Shown: one piece after another, positions 1-12,409 of the stretch
Position numbering within the stretch: position 1 is the stretch's first letter
Layout: every line of letters starts with the position of its first letter
Source of the DNA: Apis mellifera
Taxonomy: Eukaryota > Arthropoda > Insecta > Hymenoptera > Apidae
Assembly (NCBI RefSeq): GCF_003254395.2
Contig: NC_037646.1
Coordinates: 7,907,881-7,971,880 of the forward strand
DNA: 64,000 nucleotides
Direction of reading: 5' to 3'
The notes under the pieces: generated by a model
Told to the model about the DNA's origin: nothing
The model's database searches: none
The model's input: only the letters and a program-made list of their open reading frames with translations
Position numbers and translations under genes: made by a program

Positions 1-941
1 TGAAAAAGTGCAAACTCTTTCTAAAGTTCCATGAATGAAATTTATCAAAAGTTATGTACCAGTTTTATTTTGGTGATAAGGAAAATCTCCTCTCATACCT
101 CTGCATTTAGTTCTATAATTCCAAAGTTAATATTACATACATTTCCAAATATATTGTGGTGGCCATTTTGCCTGTGATATTTGAAAAATGTATTATATTC
201 TGATTGATTGACATTTTAAAGATCTACATATTTAATGAAAATGTCAGTTTCTTTTTTACGTTAATATTGTCAAAATACTTATTAAAGTAATATATAGACT
301 ACACTATATGTAGTACAAAACTTAAAACTTCTTACTTTATACATTCATTAATATATTTTCATTTAATGTCTTTAATATGGTATTCACAATGATAATATAA
401 AAATTGATTTATGATCAGACAGTGTATTTAATGAAATTATTTTTTGGTATGTTTTTTTTTTTTACAAAAATAAAAGAGGAGTATAGAATAATGGTTAACA
501 TTATAATACATATAGAGTATTAAGTTAATATCATTGGATACAGCAATAAAAAGAATAATAACATTTATAGGACATATAGAATAATGTTGATAAATATAGA
601 TATAATAATATAATTATTATTTTAATTATAATTATAATAATGCTAATAGTGCTGCAACTCTAATGATGATGATTATAGTGATAACGATAATTTTAACGAA
701 GAAAAAAATAAAATTAAAATTTTATATGAAAAGAGATCTGTGGAATGTGATCCATCACATCCATAGAACTATGCATATAAAAATGAATTCCTTCATTTCC
801 TTGCTTTTCAGAAATGAATTTAGTAGAAATTATTTTTTTTTCTTTATATAATTTCACAGCATTTTTCCCTGATTATATGTATGAGCATACAATACTAAAA
901 TGCACACTGATTACAAAATTAAATCAGTCTGAATTATTGTG
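1..941. other. AT-rich non-coding flank downstream of TATDN1
   Basis: Very A+T-rich sequence with short homopolymer runs and ATAAT/TTATAA-type low-complexity stretches around 600-720. I see no coding exon with splice sites. It must include the 3' UTR of TATDN1, whose stop codon lies at 942-944 on the minus strand. No polyadenylation site is clear enough to call. Confidence 0.6.
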
Positions 942-2635
942 TTAGAGTTCATGAGGAAAAAAAACTTTCATTGTGTTTTTATATATTTGATTGCATAAAT
1001 ATTCTTCTTCTTCATCTCTAATTCGTGCAAGTATTTCCAAAATTTGGCTGTAAAGAAAAAAAATTAAAATTCATTTCATAATTAAAATCTATTTGTTTTT
1101 TACTACATAATCAATTAATTATTACTATATAATCATTTTAAAATTTACTTTAATAATTGATTAATATATTTACACTATGGTACATGGTTCATTTCTTCCT
1201 TTAACCATTTTATCGGGTTGCCATTTTTCTTTTTTAATACATGGAAAATTGGTAATAATATCTTTTGCAGATGCATGTGTAGGTCTTATTTCACACCATG
1301 GACAATCAGTTTCTATCATTAATTTATCTGATGGTATAGTTGTAACAGCAAAAAGATTTTCTTCTGTTTTAAGAGAACTGTAAATAAGATTATATTAATT
1401 ATTTGATTTTGTATAAATTTATTATTTATATAACATACCATCCATTAATACCAATATATAATCCCATTTGTAAAATGGAATTAGCTTCTTCTGGATTCCC
1501 ATCAAAAGAATGTACAACACCAGCTGTTAAAGAATCTTTATGTTTTCTTAAAATTCTTATAAAATCTTCACTAGCATTACGACAATGTAAAAACATTGGC
1601 AACTTCAAAGTGGTACATAAGGATAACTGCATTTCAAAATATTTTTTTTGAATATCTTTGGAACAGAATTGTAATCTGTCATAGTCTAATCCTATTTCAC
1701 CAATAGCTACAATTTTATCTTTATTGCCTGCAGCTAGATCTGATAATGATTTTAGATATGCTTCTGGATCATCATTTTCTTCAAATTCGTTACAACGTGT
1801 TGGATGACAACCAACTGTAGAAAATAGTCGTTCTGAAATATATATAAGAATTAATATGTAAAAATATTCAATAAAATAAAAAAATAATGATATTGTATGT
1901 ACCTAGATATTTCCATTGACATACATTTTGTTGTTGGAATTAAAGAATAGAATTACAGCAACCATTGCATCTCTCTTTCACTGGTTTCTTCATATGCAAT
2001 GATTGTATTTCAGTTTAATAATAAAAAATAAATAGTAGTTGTACATTTTAATACATATAAGTTTTACCCTCACAGTTGAAAGCCTGCAAGGTGTATAAAA
2101 TGTTAATTGTATCAAAATCATTATATGTCTCTAAAGCATTAATGTCTCTATAGATAGAAAAATAAATTAAAAAAAACTATAAAGTATTATTGCCTGTGAT
2201 AGAGAGACGCGATAGTATACTATAAATTAAATTTAATAAATATTTTTTTTCAATATTTTTAAAAAAGTATCTCACCATCTGTTCGTGCTATTTCGAGAGC
2301 CTTTTTACTTTCTTCTATATTACCGGCAGTGATTATAATTTTTGAAATATTGTTATTCCAACTTCGTTCTAAAACTTTATCCAAATCTGGTAGATGTTTC
2401 TGTGACCCATGATAAATTCCTTGATACATAGGATCTGTCAAATTGGCCCCAATATCTATATTGAAATTAACAACGGTAGAATATATTATCTGTTAAATTA
2501 TAACCTTCTTGAAAATATCTTTAAAAATAACATAAAGATACACTATAGTTTATGTAAAAATATTGATCATTAAAATATTAATACAATCACTAAATAAAAA
2601 ATTTATTTACCTATAAATTTTCTTAAGTTACTCAT
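942..2635 (-). CDS. TATDN1: TATDN1-like TatD-family deoxyribonuclease, 5 coding exons
   Basis: Metal-dependent 3'-5' exonuclease/endonuclease of the TatD amidohydrolase-like TIM-barrel family, thought to act in DNA repair and apoptotic DNA degradation. I joined five exons (minus strand): 2635-2611, 2455-2276, 1832-1439, 1377-1174 and 1047-942. All have GT-AG borders and compatible phases, giving 909 nt or 302 residues, close to the roughly 300 residues of animal TATDN1. The N-terminus carries IGANLTDPMYQG. Metal ligands are visible as E114 (AIGEIGLDYDR), H151 (PMFLHCRN), H176 (VVHSFDG) and D224 (MIETDCPW). The C-terminus EPCTIVQILE...KVFFPHEL is typical of the family. The start ATG is the first one and is followed after 25 nt by a donor, as is usual for this gene. 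It lies 527 bp downstream of RPN1 on the same strand. What I see is the full motif set; the biological role is taken from the family. Confidence 0.93.
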
Positions 2636-3162
2636 TTTATTTCTAAGCATTCAACCTTTCAGTGAAATGACAATTTTCTTAAACACGATACTGTTTGAAA
2701 GGTTAGCAGGTGTCTTATTTAACCGGCGTTGTATACTAATACACGAGTTTAGTTGATGTTCCATGAAAATAGAAATTATATTTTTTTATCATTTTATATA
2801 TGCAACAAATTTAACAATAATAGAAATTAATGTAATTTCTATTGTATATATTTTATTCTTATTATTCTTTCTTATTATTCTACATATTAATTACATATTT
2901 TTACGTATTATATTCTTATAAAAATTTCAATTAATGAATTAAAATGCACATTTTTTAAATTAATATATTATAATTTTTAATAAATGTTAAATGTATAATT
3001 TATTACAAATTATGTTTATTACAATTTTTTGAAATTACAAATTTTAATTCATTATAGAGGAAAGGTAAAACTTATTTAAAAATTTTAGCTATTGCTAAAT
3101 TATTTTTATAGAATTTTTTATTTTCAAATATTTTTTATGTCAAAATATTTTGAAAAATTTTA
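2636..3162. other. Intergenic spacer: TATDN1 promoter side and RPN1 3' UTR
   Basis: About 530 bp of AT-rich DNA between two same-strand genes. It must hold the RPN1 3' end and the TATDN1 promoter and 5' UTR. The segment around 2700-2760 is locally less AT-rich, with a few CpGs, and is the most promoter-like part. I see no conserved motif that can be called. Confidence 0.45.
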
Positions 3163-4989
3163 TTACTGTAAAGATTTTATGATAGAATTTATTTTCTCAA
3201 CACAATCTTCTTTTTTTTTTGTGATAGCTGCTTCTGCTTCTACAAATTGTTGACGTCCTATCTTCCCTGGTACTAATTTGTCTACATATAATGCTTGTTG
3301 TTGATTATAAAGTTCTTTCAAATTTCTATCATATTTTTGTAATTCTTGAACACGATCATATACATCTATTGATTCTCCTTTTAAACGTTGTATAATTTCT
3401 GTAATAGAACTTGTTGCATTCTTATATTCTTGATTAATACCTTTTACCACAGATAAGAATGCATTGGCATCTTTATTTGCTTTAAGATATGCCAATTGAT
3501 CATCTAATTCATTATAAGAAGTTACTCTACGATCTTGTGCAGCTAAGATCTTTTCACATTGTCCAGCAATTCTTAATTTACTTTCTGAAACTTCATCTTT
3601 GTCAATTGAAAAGTCAAGTCTAACATAAGTAATTACTAGCAAAAATAATAAATATAAAGCAGCAGCTACAAGTAATGGTTCTTGTAACATCAATATACGT
3701 GGAAATGTATATTTTAATTTAAAATTTTGAATATGATTTTCAACTAAATTTTTTTTAGTAACAGAAATTACTGGACGACCACTAGTATCTAAATAAGTAT
3801 AATGAAGAGAATCTGGTAAACGTGTTGTAGGATATGGCAGGCTAAGTTCAATATTTTTAGAACCTTCTGGCAAAATAATCTTTACAACTAATTCATCTAT
3901 AACCATATCATCAAAAATATGATCCAATAATCTCATTTCTAAAGTATATAAATCTCCAGAATGAAATAAATATTCATAACTAGGTACATTATATCCAACT
4001 ATATATTTAGTTTTCCAACCTCCAAAAAGTGGAAATCTTGGGCGAAGATTTAATTCAACTGAATCTTTCTTAATACGAGTATGTGATGTTGAAATGTTAC
4101 CAATTTCATCTCTGTAATAAATATCTGAGGCAGCTGCAGGTAAAATAGTATCAAAACTTTGAATACTTGCTTCCCATGATTTTGACTCTCTGGCAAATTC
4201 ATATCGTGAAAATGAACCTTTTAGTAATGCTCCAGTATGTAATAAATCAATGTGTTCTTCTACTGCTATATTACCCCAATGTGATATTTCAATATTTCTT
4301 TCAAGTCTGGTAACAGTAAGGAATTTATTGTTATTTTCAAAATGTATGTTTAATTCCTCATAAGAAAATGGACTAAGTTTCTCATATGGACCATATGTGA
4401 TAAATGAATCACTTTGTGAAACAGGTTTAAATTTAGTATAGCTTTCAATATTACGTGATGGTAAAGATACAGTAGTTGTTTGTTTTATTATAGTATAAGG
4501 TGTATAAAGATAAATATTTCCTATGTATTTTACTAATTGCTTTTCTTTTTGTGTAATCTCTTTGGGATGAGGTATAAGCTCATGTGTCAATATCCATTCT
4601 ATTTCAACAGACATAGTTCTCCCAGGAGATAATGGATCTTTTAATTCAATTTGATAAAAAATTTTATCTGGATAAGCATTTACCTTTGCCTCGCTTAATT
4701 TTAATTCAACTCGTACTGGTTCTCTATAAGCAGCTATATAACTAAGACTATTTTTTTGTTCAGGTTCTAATGAAAAAAGAAAATTTCGTATGTGGCGATC
4801 TTTACTTCCATTTTCTAATACAAGTCTAATTGTAATTTTTGTTAATTGAGATTGCAAATCGATATGTTTTTCCACATTCTTAAAGTTTAAATCAGGATCG
4901 ATGATATTGGTAGCAGTAAAAGATTGGATATATAATCCAAAAAATAGCGCGAAATTCCATATTAATATAATTAAACTATTATTAATCAT
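3163..4989 (-). CDS. RPN1: Ribophorin I, oligosaccharyltransferase subunit 1
   Basis: Subunit of the ER oligosaccharyltransferase complex that transfers the preassembled glycan from dolichyl diphosphate to Asn in Asn-X-Ser/Thr of nascent proteins; RPN1 anchors the complex at the ribosome/translocon. The 608-residue ORF is the usual family length (human about 607). It has an N-terminal signal peptide (residues 1-26, MINNSLIILIWNFALFFGLY...), a large lumenal domain with the conserved family blocks (for example PFSYEELNIHFEN and HWGNIAVEEHIDL), one membrane segment at about 438-456 (LLVAAALYLLFLLVITYV) and a roughly 150-residue basic, helical cytosolic tail. The CDS is a single uninterrupted exon, unlike both neighbours. 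The first ATG is used because the signal peptide follows directly. It is transcribed away from the DHX30-like gene, 451 bp between start codons. Confidence 0.95.
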   Translation of the reverse strand: MINNSLIILIWNFALFFGLYIQSFTATNIIDPDLNFKNVEKHIDLQSQLTKITIRLVLENGSKDRHIRNFLFSLEPEQKNSLSYIAAYREPVRVELKLSEAKVNAYPDKIFYQIELKDPLSPGRTMSVEIEWILTHELIPHPKEITQKEKQLVKYIGNIYLYTPYTIIKQTTTVSLPSRNIESYTKFKPVSQSDSFITYGPYEKLSPFSYEELNIHFENNNKFLTVTRLERNIEISHWGNIAVEEHIDLLHTGALLKGSFSRYEFARESKSWEASIQSFDTILPAAASDIYYRDEIGNISTSHTRIKKDSVELNLRPRFPLFGGWKTKYIVGYNVPSYEYLFHSGDLYTLEMRLLDHIFDDMVIDELVVKIILPEGSKNIELSLPYPTTRLPDSLHYTYLDTSGRPVISVTKKNLVENHIQNFKLKYTFPRILMLQEPLLVAAALYLLFLLVITYVRLDFSIDKDEVSESKLRIAGQCEKILAAQDRRVTSYNELDDQLAYLKANKDANAFLSVVKGINQEYKNATSSITEIIQRLKGESIDVYDRVQELQKYDRNLKELYNQQQALYVDKLVPGKIGRQQFVEAEAAITKKKEDCVEKINSIIKSLQ

Positions 4990-5440
4990 ATTTTTTTTAT
5001 ATAGGAATTTCTTTCACTGCTGTTTTACACTTTTAACTAACCGGCAAACAGGTTACAATCGACATATCATAGACGTGGCGTTTGAAATGAAACTATATAT
5101 AAACTAGATAGGAAACTGAGTTACAAAAAACAGATTTTCTAACAAGAAAATAAATAATTTTTAATTTTAAATTTTTACTTTTTTAACAAAAAAAGAATAA
5201 GAAAAATAAAGAAGAAAAAGAAAAGAAAAAGACGACGATAAATTACAATTTTATATTTTATATATGCAATTTCATATTTTATATTTTAATTTTATGATGG
5301 AGAATAATCTTAACCTTTTTAAGTTTATTATAATTCGTATTGCAAGTAGAATTAATACAAGAGTACGCTTCGTATAAGTAATGAATATTCGATTTATATT
5401 AATTATTTGAAAGAGATATAAATAATAAAATTAAAAAAAA
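4990..5440. promoter_or_regulatory. Putative bidirectional promoter, RPN1 / DHX30-like helicase
   Basis: The start codons of two divergently transcribed genes are 451 bp apart, so both promoters and 5' UTRs must fit here unless an upstream 5' UTR intron exists. The RPN1-proximal part (about 5040-5110) is less AT-rich and contains CpGs (ACCGGCAAAC region, GACGTGGCG), as expected for a TATA-less housekeeping promoter. The rest is A-rich purine-biased sequence. A 9-codon upstream ORF starts with the ATG at about 5382 and stops before the helicase ATG. The call is by arrangement; no core element is certain. Confidence 0.5.
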
Positions 5441-7832
5441 ATGATATTATCTGAAATTATACCTAATTTAAAAAAATTATTATACAGTCAGTAAGTAATA
5501 TATTTGTTTAAATTTATTATATAAATATAAAAATAAAATGTAAAAATAATTTTGTTTATAATAATTAATAATAATTGGAAATATATAATTTTAATATATC
5601 ATATTTTTATTGAACAGTTTATATTACACAAATCAATATATATATAGATCAAATTTAAAGAAATTTTACAAATATCAAACAATATTTTATTCTCATGAAA
5701 TAAATGCACAATATAATGAATTTAATATTGTAAGTCTTAAAATTTTTACCTTATTTAGAATTAAAAAAAGTTAATAATACTTAAATATATAATTATATTA
5801 TTTTTTTTAAGTTAGGTGATAATAAAAATAAAAAGTTTAAAAAAATAAACAATTTGACAGAGGTAAATATATTAAATTTAACTATAATATCAAATTTTAT
5901 TAAACATGATATTAATATTAAATTAACATAATAGGAATATAAAAAAAATATAATAAATTCTAATGACTATATGATTACACAAAAAAGTAAGTAAAATAAA
6001 ATAATATTAATTTAGTTATATTTATGAATGATATTATAATAATATAATATATTAAATTTTATTAATAAATATTCTTATATAATAAATTTCAGATATTGAA
6101 AAATTATATTCAAATCCTATAAATGATCTTACAAATATTTATATACTTGTAAATAGAGAATTTAACAAACAATGTATATTCTATACATATACAAACTTAA
6201 CAGAAATGAAAATAAAATGTATCATTGAAGTCACATGGCCTCGCAAAGCATGTTTTTCCAGTATAGCATTACAAAAAAAAGTAGCTACTAAGAATGCAGC
6301 ATTACAATGTTTAAATTGGTTATATGAATGTAACAAGATCAAAGGATTGAAACCTATATTATATGATCCTCAAAATATGAATAATTTATTAAATTCTCAA
6401 AAATATCTTAATATTGATCTTATATCAGATTTAAAAATTGAAATACAATCTCTAATTGATAATTTTGATAATGTAAAGTTTATAAATAAAAATATATAAT
6501 ATATAAAATTTTAATATAATTTTAATATATTGTAATTTTAATATATTGTATAATAATGATTATAGGAAATAAAATCTATAACAACAATGCCATGTACTAA
6601 AAATAATAGAGAAGATAATTTGGAAGAAATAGTGAATGAAAAAGAAGATAATTTAAATGCCAATTTGTTAGATTTCAATCAAATATATTATAATCGACTT
6701 AAAAATTCTAAACAAAAGATGAATCAAAATCAAAATTTGCCTGTTATTGATTATAAGTATGTATATATGTATATATATATTTATATATAATTTATTTAAA
6801 ATTTAAAATAAAATAATATAAATAAATTTATTCTTTCAGGGAAGAAATTCTTAATAGTTTACAAAATAATCAAGTTCTAGTGATTAAAGGAGATACTGGA
6901 TGTGGTAAAAGTACTCAAATTCCACAATTTATATTAGATGCATGTAAAGAACAAAATAAAATATGTAATATAATTGTGGTTGAACCTCGTAGAATATCAA
7001 CTGTCTCTTTGGCTTATCGTATTGCACAGGAAAGAGGTGAAAATATAGGCAATACAATAGGTTATCATATACGATTTGAAAAAAAAGAACCAAAAGATGA
7101 ATATGGTTCAATTTTATATTGCACAATTGGTATATTTTTGCAAAAATTAAAGCATAAGGATTTAAAAGGAATATCACATATAATTATAGATGAAGCTCAT
7201 GAAAGAAATTTACAAATTGATATAATATTGAAATCACTTAAAGATATATTGAAACATAATTCACATATAAAACTTGTAATTATGTCTGCAACTATAAATG
7301 CAGAAATATTTCAACAATATTTTTCCTCTGCACTTATTAATATTCCTGGAAAATTATATGATGTAAAAATGCATTTTATTGACGACATTCATTTTTTATT
7401 CAAGGATAATTTATTAGATTTAAATATGAAAAAAGAAATTCCTTTTGACAAAATAGTAAATTTAATAGCATGGATTATTAAAAATAAACCACGTGGAGCT
7501 ATTTTATGTTTTCTCCCAGGTTGGCAAGAAATTAAGTATTTGCATGATATGCTTCAAGAAACAAAAATGAATGATTTATTAATACTACCTCTTCATTCTA
7601 AAATACCTATGCATATTCAAAAAAATGTTTTTAAAGAAGTTCCTAATAATAATGTTACAAAGATTATTTTAGCTACAGATATAGCTGAAACTGGTATTAC
7701 AATAAAAGATATAAGATATGTTATAGATACTGCTATTAAAAGAGACACACAATGGAATGAAAATAAATCTTTATTTAATTTAAATTTTAATCACATATCA
7801 CAAGCTAATATTTTACAGAGGTAATTTTTATC

Positions 7833-7878
<46 letters not shown>

Positions 7879-9710
7879 CGATTTGATTTTTAAAGAAAAA
7901 AAAATTCAAAGAAAAGATTAGAATATATATTTATTAATACATAGGAAAGGAAGAGCTGGACGTGTACAATCTGGTGAAAGTTATCATTTAATTACTCGAA
8001 GTGAATACGATAAATTAGATTTATATCCAAAACCAGAGATACTTAAAGCCCCATTGGATCAGGCAATTATTATGTGTAAAATATTAAGTGATGAGAAAAT
8101 ATATGATTTTTTTAACGATATGATTGATTCACCTAATAAAAATACAATAATTTCTACTGTGAATACTTTAAAAAATCTTGGTATTCTCGATGATGACGAA
8201 AATCTTACAAATTTAGGAAAATATATTTCATATATTTCATTAACTCCAAAACTAAGTAAAGCAATAATATTGTCTTGCATTTTTCAGTACGTAATATAAT
8301 TAATAAGATTTTCTATAAAATTAATTATTTAAATAATTTTTTGAAATTTAAATCATATTTACATTTTTTATAATTGTATGATTTTATGATTGCACATCTT
8401 TTATTCAGTATTTTTATATTTTCATAAAATTATTTTTAATCGTATAATTAATCTATACGATATAAATATATTTGAATTTATTTTTTTCAGATGTTTAAAT
8501 CCTATAGTATTTATTGTTACAGCATTTTCTACCATTAGTCACAGTGTTTCATTAGATGAAATATCAAATATACGTACAATTTCTAAGAACAATAAATTGA
8601 AGTATCATAAAACGAGTGATCATATAGCTGTATTAGAATATTTTAATAATTTAAAAAAAGATAATTTATTTTCTTCTATTTTTAATAGTGATACTAAAAA
8701 CTTTAATAATCATGAAACAATAAAATTTGTGCAAAGTAAGTCTATATTTGAAGATATATAATATAATAAAATTAAAAATAATTATTAATTATTTATAGGA
8801 TTATGCATAGTACATATAAATGAACTTATAAACAGTAAAATGATTTCATTTTTGTGTGATTTTAATTATTTAAATAAAAATTCTAAAAATAATGAATTAA
8901 TTCGAGCGGTTTTATTTTCCGCTACAAATAATTTGATAAAAAGAAATGCTTATGGTTATAAAAAAACCTATTTTACACATCAAGCAAATAATCTAATAAT
9001 AGAGTTAGTATATTTAAAAAAATGGATATTATAATATATAGAAAAGAGTTGAAATTTATATAATAATAATTTTTAGGAATAATGACATGGTTAAACTTAA
9101 GGCTGAAAGTGTAAATTATAATCAAAAAAAATGGCCAAGTGATTTATTAACTTATATTGATAAGATGGATTATGCTATGAGATATTCTTGTTTGATTTCT
9201 GACACGAGTATGATATCACCATTATCAGTTCTATTATTTAGTACTGCTGATGTTCAATGTGAAAAAGTATATATTTTTTAAAATATAAATATATATTTGT
9301 AAATTTTTAATTTATAAGTTCATAAATTTTTACTTTTTTTTTGCAGATACAAGATTCTTTTACAAAAAAAGAAAAAATTATTATTACTATAAATGATATA
9401 AAGAATATAAATTTCATTTGTGAACTAGAGTTTGTATTTATATCTTTATCTTTTTGAATGATTATCTTAATACTTATTTCACATGTTGTTCTTTTCTAGG
9501 ACTGCAGATCTATTATTAAAATTACGAAATATATTATGGAATGTTGTAAATTATATAATTGAATATGAAAATAGAGATGAAGGAAATAATTTAAAATCAG
9601 TTAAATTATTCAAAGAGCATCTAATGGATTTAATTTTAAAAATATTGACAGAATCGTCAAGAGATATTGATGAATTTGATGATAAAAATAAAGATATTAT
9701 TGAGCAATGA
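5441..9710 (+). CDS. DHX30: DHX30-like DExH-box RNA helicase, 13 coding exons
   Basis: ATP-dependent SF2 RNA helicase. In vertebrates DHX30 acts in mitochondrial RNA granules and mitoribosome assembly. Exons (plus): 5441-5490, 5618-5729, 5812-5862, 5935-5986, 6093-6472, 6566-6756, 6840-7820, 7945-8286, 8491-8735, 8799-9003, 9077-9266, 9347-9429, 9500-9710. All joints are in phase, giving 1030 residues. A basic N-terminus could be a mitochondrial presequence. A degenerate double-stranded-RNA-binding-like block lies at about 98-165 (ALQKKVATKNAALQCLNWL). Helicase motifs: I GDTGCGKST 296-304, Ia EPRRIS, II DEAH 396-399, III SAT 428-430, IV LCFLPGWQEIK, V ATDIAETGIT, VI QRKGRAGR 605-612, whose Arg 606 is split by an intron. 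The FLPGWQEIK and SDH blocks plus the C-terminal OB-type tail favour DHX30 over other DExH paralogues. The protein is Asn/Lys/Ile-rich from AT pressure. Some donors (GTTAGT, GTTTGT) are weak and were chosen by reading frame, so small boundary errors are possible. Confidence 0.88.
7835..7876. repeat. (TA)n microsatellite in a helicase intron
   Basis: About 21 uninterrupted AT dinucleotides within the 124-bp intron between helicase exons 7 and 8, just after the donor at 7821. It is likely to vary in length between individuals. Confidence 0.95.
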
Positions 9711-10762
9711 AAAAATTTAAATTAATAAAAATCAATAGATATTTTTAAAAATAAAAAGTATACTTTTAATTATATATAAATATACAAGTAAAAATAATAT
9801 GCATATATATGCAATATAAATAATATATGCTTAAAATATAAATGAATATTATAACAATTCTTTGTTTTTCATCCATCAATTTTAAGAATATAAATTTTGA
9901 AATTTATTTCAAAATTTTTGTTTATTTATTAAAATGTAAAATTTACATATAAATATACATATTTATAGAGTAACGTATATTTCATTATAAATCACAGTAT
10001 ATAATTTTTCTATAAATAATAATAATTTCTCTATAGTCATGTAATGTTTAATAAAATTTATATTGTATAAAATGTTATATAAATAATATATAATCTTTTA
10101 GCTTAGTTTAATACTTACGTTTTTTTTTTTATTAAATTTTTAAAATCCTGCCAACACCATTTTCTTCTTTTATAAGAAGAATGTTAAGAAATTGAATCTT
10201 AATCTAAAATTTATTTTTCTTAAATCGTAATTATTAATTGTATTAATTTAATGATTTTTTTCATACATTCCAATAAATTTTTGTCATACATTCACAGTGT
10301 TTATAATTTTACAATACAATATACAGAACATTCATAGTTTTGTTTATATATATATACATATATTTATTTTTAAGAAAGATTTTTCAACATGAATTATTAG
10401 AGGTAGTTATTAAACACTCAAGTAATTATATATAATTAATCAATCGTAGAATTTCTATACATATTTTTGTTAAATCAATTTTTTAATATTTATAACAGTA
10501 TAATAATATAAGGTCTATAATATTTCTAGTTTTGCATAAAATATATTAATACTCATTTATTGTAGAATTATAAATATATTCAATATATTAAAATCTAATT
10601 TATGTACATTTGACAGGTACATTGAAGCGTGCGCTTCTAATATTTTATTACAAAAAACAAAATGCGAGGAATAATCCTTATTGTTCTGCTTTTAATTGTT
10701 TAATAATTTAATACTTTTTATTCTTGCATATAAAATTATAATAAATTAATGGAATAACAAAA

Positions 10763-10823
<61 letters not shown>

Positions 10824-12409
10824 TTTATCGTATTATAAATATAAAATATGTATGAATCTATTTTGATATAATAACAAATATAATAAAAAAAATGGTACGT
10901 TTCCACATCATATGATATTATTAAATAAAGCGTAATATTTTTTAACAATAAAATCAATAATGAATATTAAGTTATAATTAAATAAAATTTGAAATAAATT
11001 TATAAATAATCGATATCTTGTTTGATAAATATATAAAATGTGTTGTTATAATTTTCTTTATTTAATGACTATCAAAAAAATAACAATAACAAATATTAAT
11101 AATATTGATAAAATAATATATTAAATTTAAATTTAAATTACTGTATTCTAAAAATGGAACAACTTTACATTATGTAATTTTTTAATGTAATCAATCTTAT
11201 AATATAATCAATTCTTATATATTTAATATATAATTATATTCTTATATATTAATTTTTTATATTATTTAATATAAAAATTTTTTTTCATTTCTTTAGGAAA
11301 TTATTATCACATCGACTAGCAATTAAATTATAATCTAGATATAATATTTTTTAATGAATAATCATCTTTAAAGAATAGTAGAAATCATTTTAACAAATAT
11401 CCATATAATATATTTTTATAAAATAATATTGCACTTCCGGCCTTCTTTCTATTATATTAAATTATATAGTGGCAATTTATAATTATTGTCAACCACATAT
11501 TTTTTATTCGTTTATTCGTTTATTCTAAGTTATATAAATATTTTTTTCTTATCAATATCAAGAATATAAAAGTAAATAAACATTCCTTTTTATAACTTTA
11601 ATAGTTTGTTTTTAATATATTGTATAAATATAGTAATAGTAAATTAATAAATGCACATTACTTTCAGATTTATTCATTGTCAGACTTAATATTACCAATT
11701 AAATTATATATTTACCCGTTTGGCGAACTTTTAAACGCGTTTCTGTTCTATATTTAATTTAATTAAATAAATTAAAATCTACGCATAATTAATTTTATAT
11801 CAAGAAAACAAATAAACAAAATTATATAAAATAAAAGGATTAAAATAAAATTAATATAAATAAAAAGAAAGAGATGAAAAAATAAAAAGATAAATTTATA
11901 AATTAAAGTAAACTCTACTTAAGATTTTACGCAAGACTATGAAAGATAAGATGCAATTGTAAAAAAGTGGTATGAATATGAATTTACTGGCCTTAAATAA
12001 TAATTAAACAATTGTATTATTAAACGATAATAAATAAGTATGTGTACAAAAAGATTCGTAGATTGCCATGAAAATCTTTATAGGATAATCTGGATACATG
12101 GCAATTTAATTTTGATTTTTACTCATTTCAAATATATTTAATACTGTATTTTCATGTTTTATTTTATTAGCCTTTGAAAAAGATAAAAAAAAAAGGAAAA
12201 AAATAATTAAATAAATAAAAAGAGAAAAAAAAAATTAGAAATATGAAGACATAAAAAGATTCTATTACTATTATAAGTTACTATCACAATTTTTAATTGT
12301 GATCATTAAACAGGCATAATAATTACCATCTATTCTAATGTACCATTCTAATTTAAGGTTTCATTAAAAATATATATATATAATTTTAATATTTACTTAT
12401 CATACATAA
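9711..12409. other. AT-rich convergent 3' region between helicase and sha
   Basis: About 2.7 kb of very A+T-rich DNA between the stop codon of the plus-strand helicase and the stop codon of minus-strand sha. Both 3' UTRs end here. It contains several AATAAA-like strings, a (TA)n tract at 10765-10818 and an A-rich low-complexity stretch at about 12170-12250. No ORF has family resemblance or splice support; the 73-residue ORF over the TA tract is an artefact. Confidence 0.6.
10765..10818. repeat. (TA)n microsatellite, 27 repeats
   Basis: Perfect AT dinucleotide run of about 54 bp in the convergent intergenic region. It is the longest simple repeat in the window. Confidence 0.97.

Noticed and set aside
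663..851. 62-codon ORF near the left end
   Set aside because: Low-complexity AT-rich translation in the TATDN1 3' flank without a family match.
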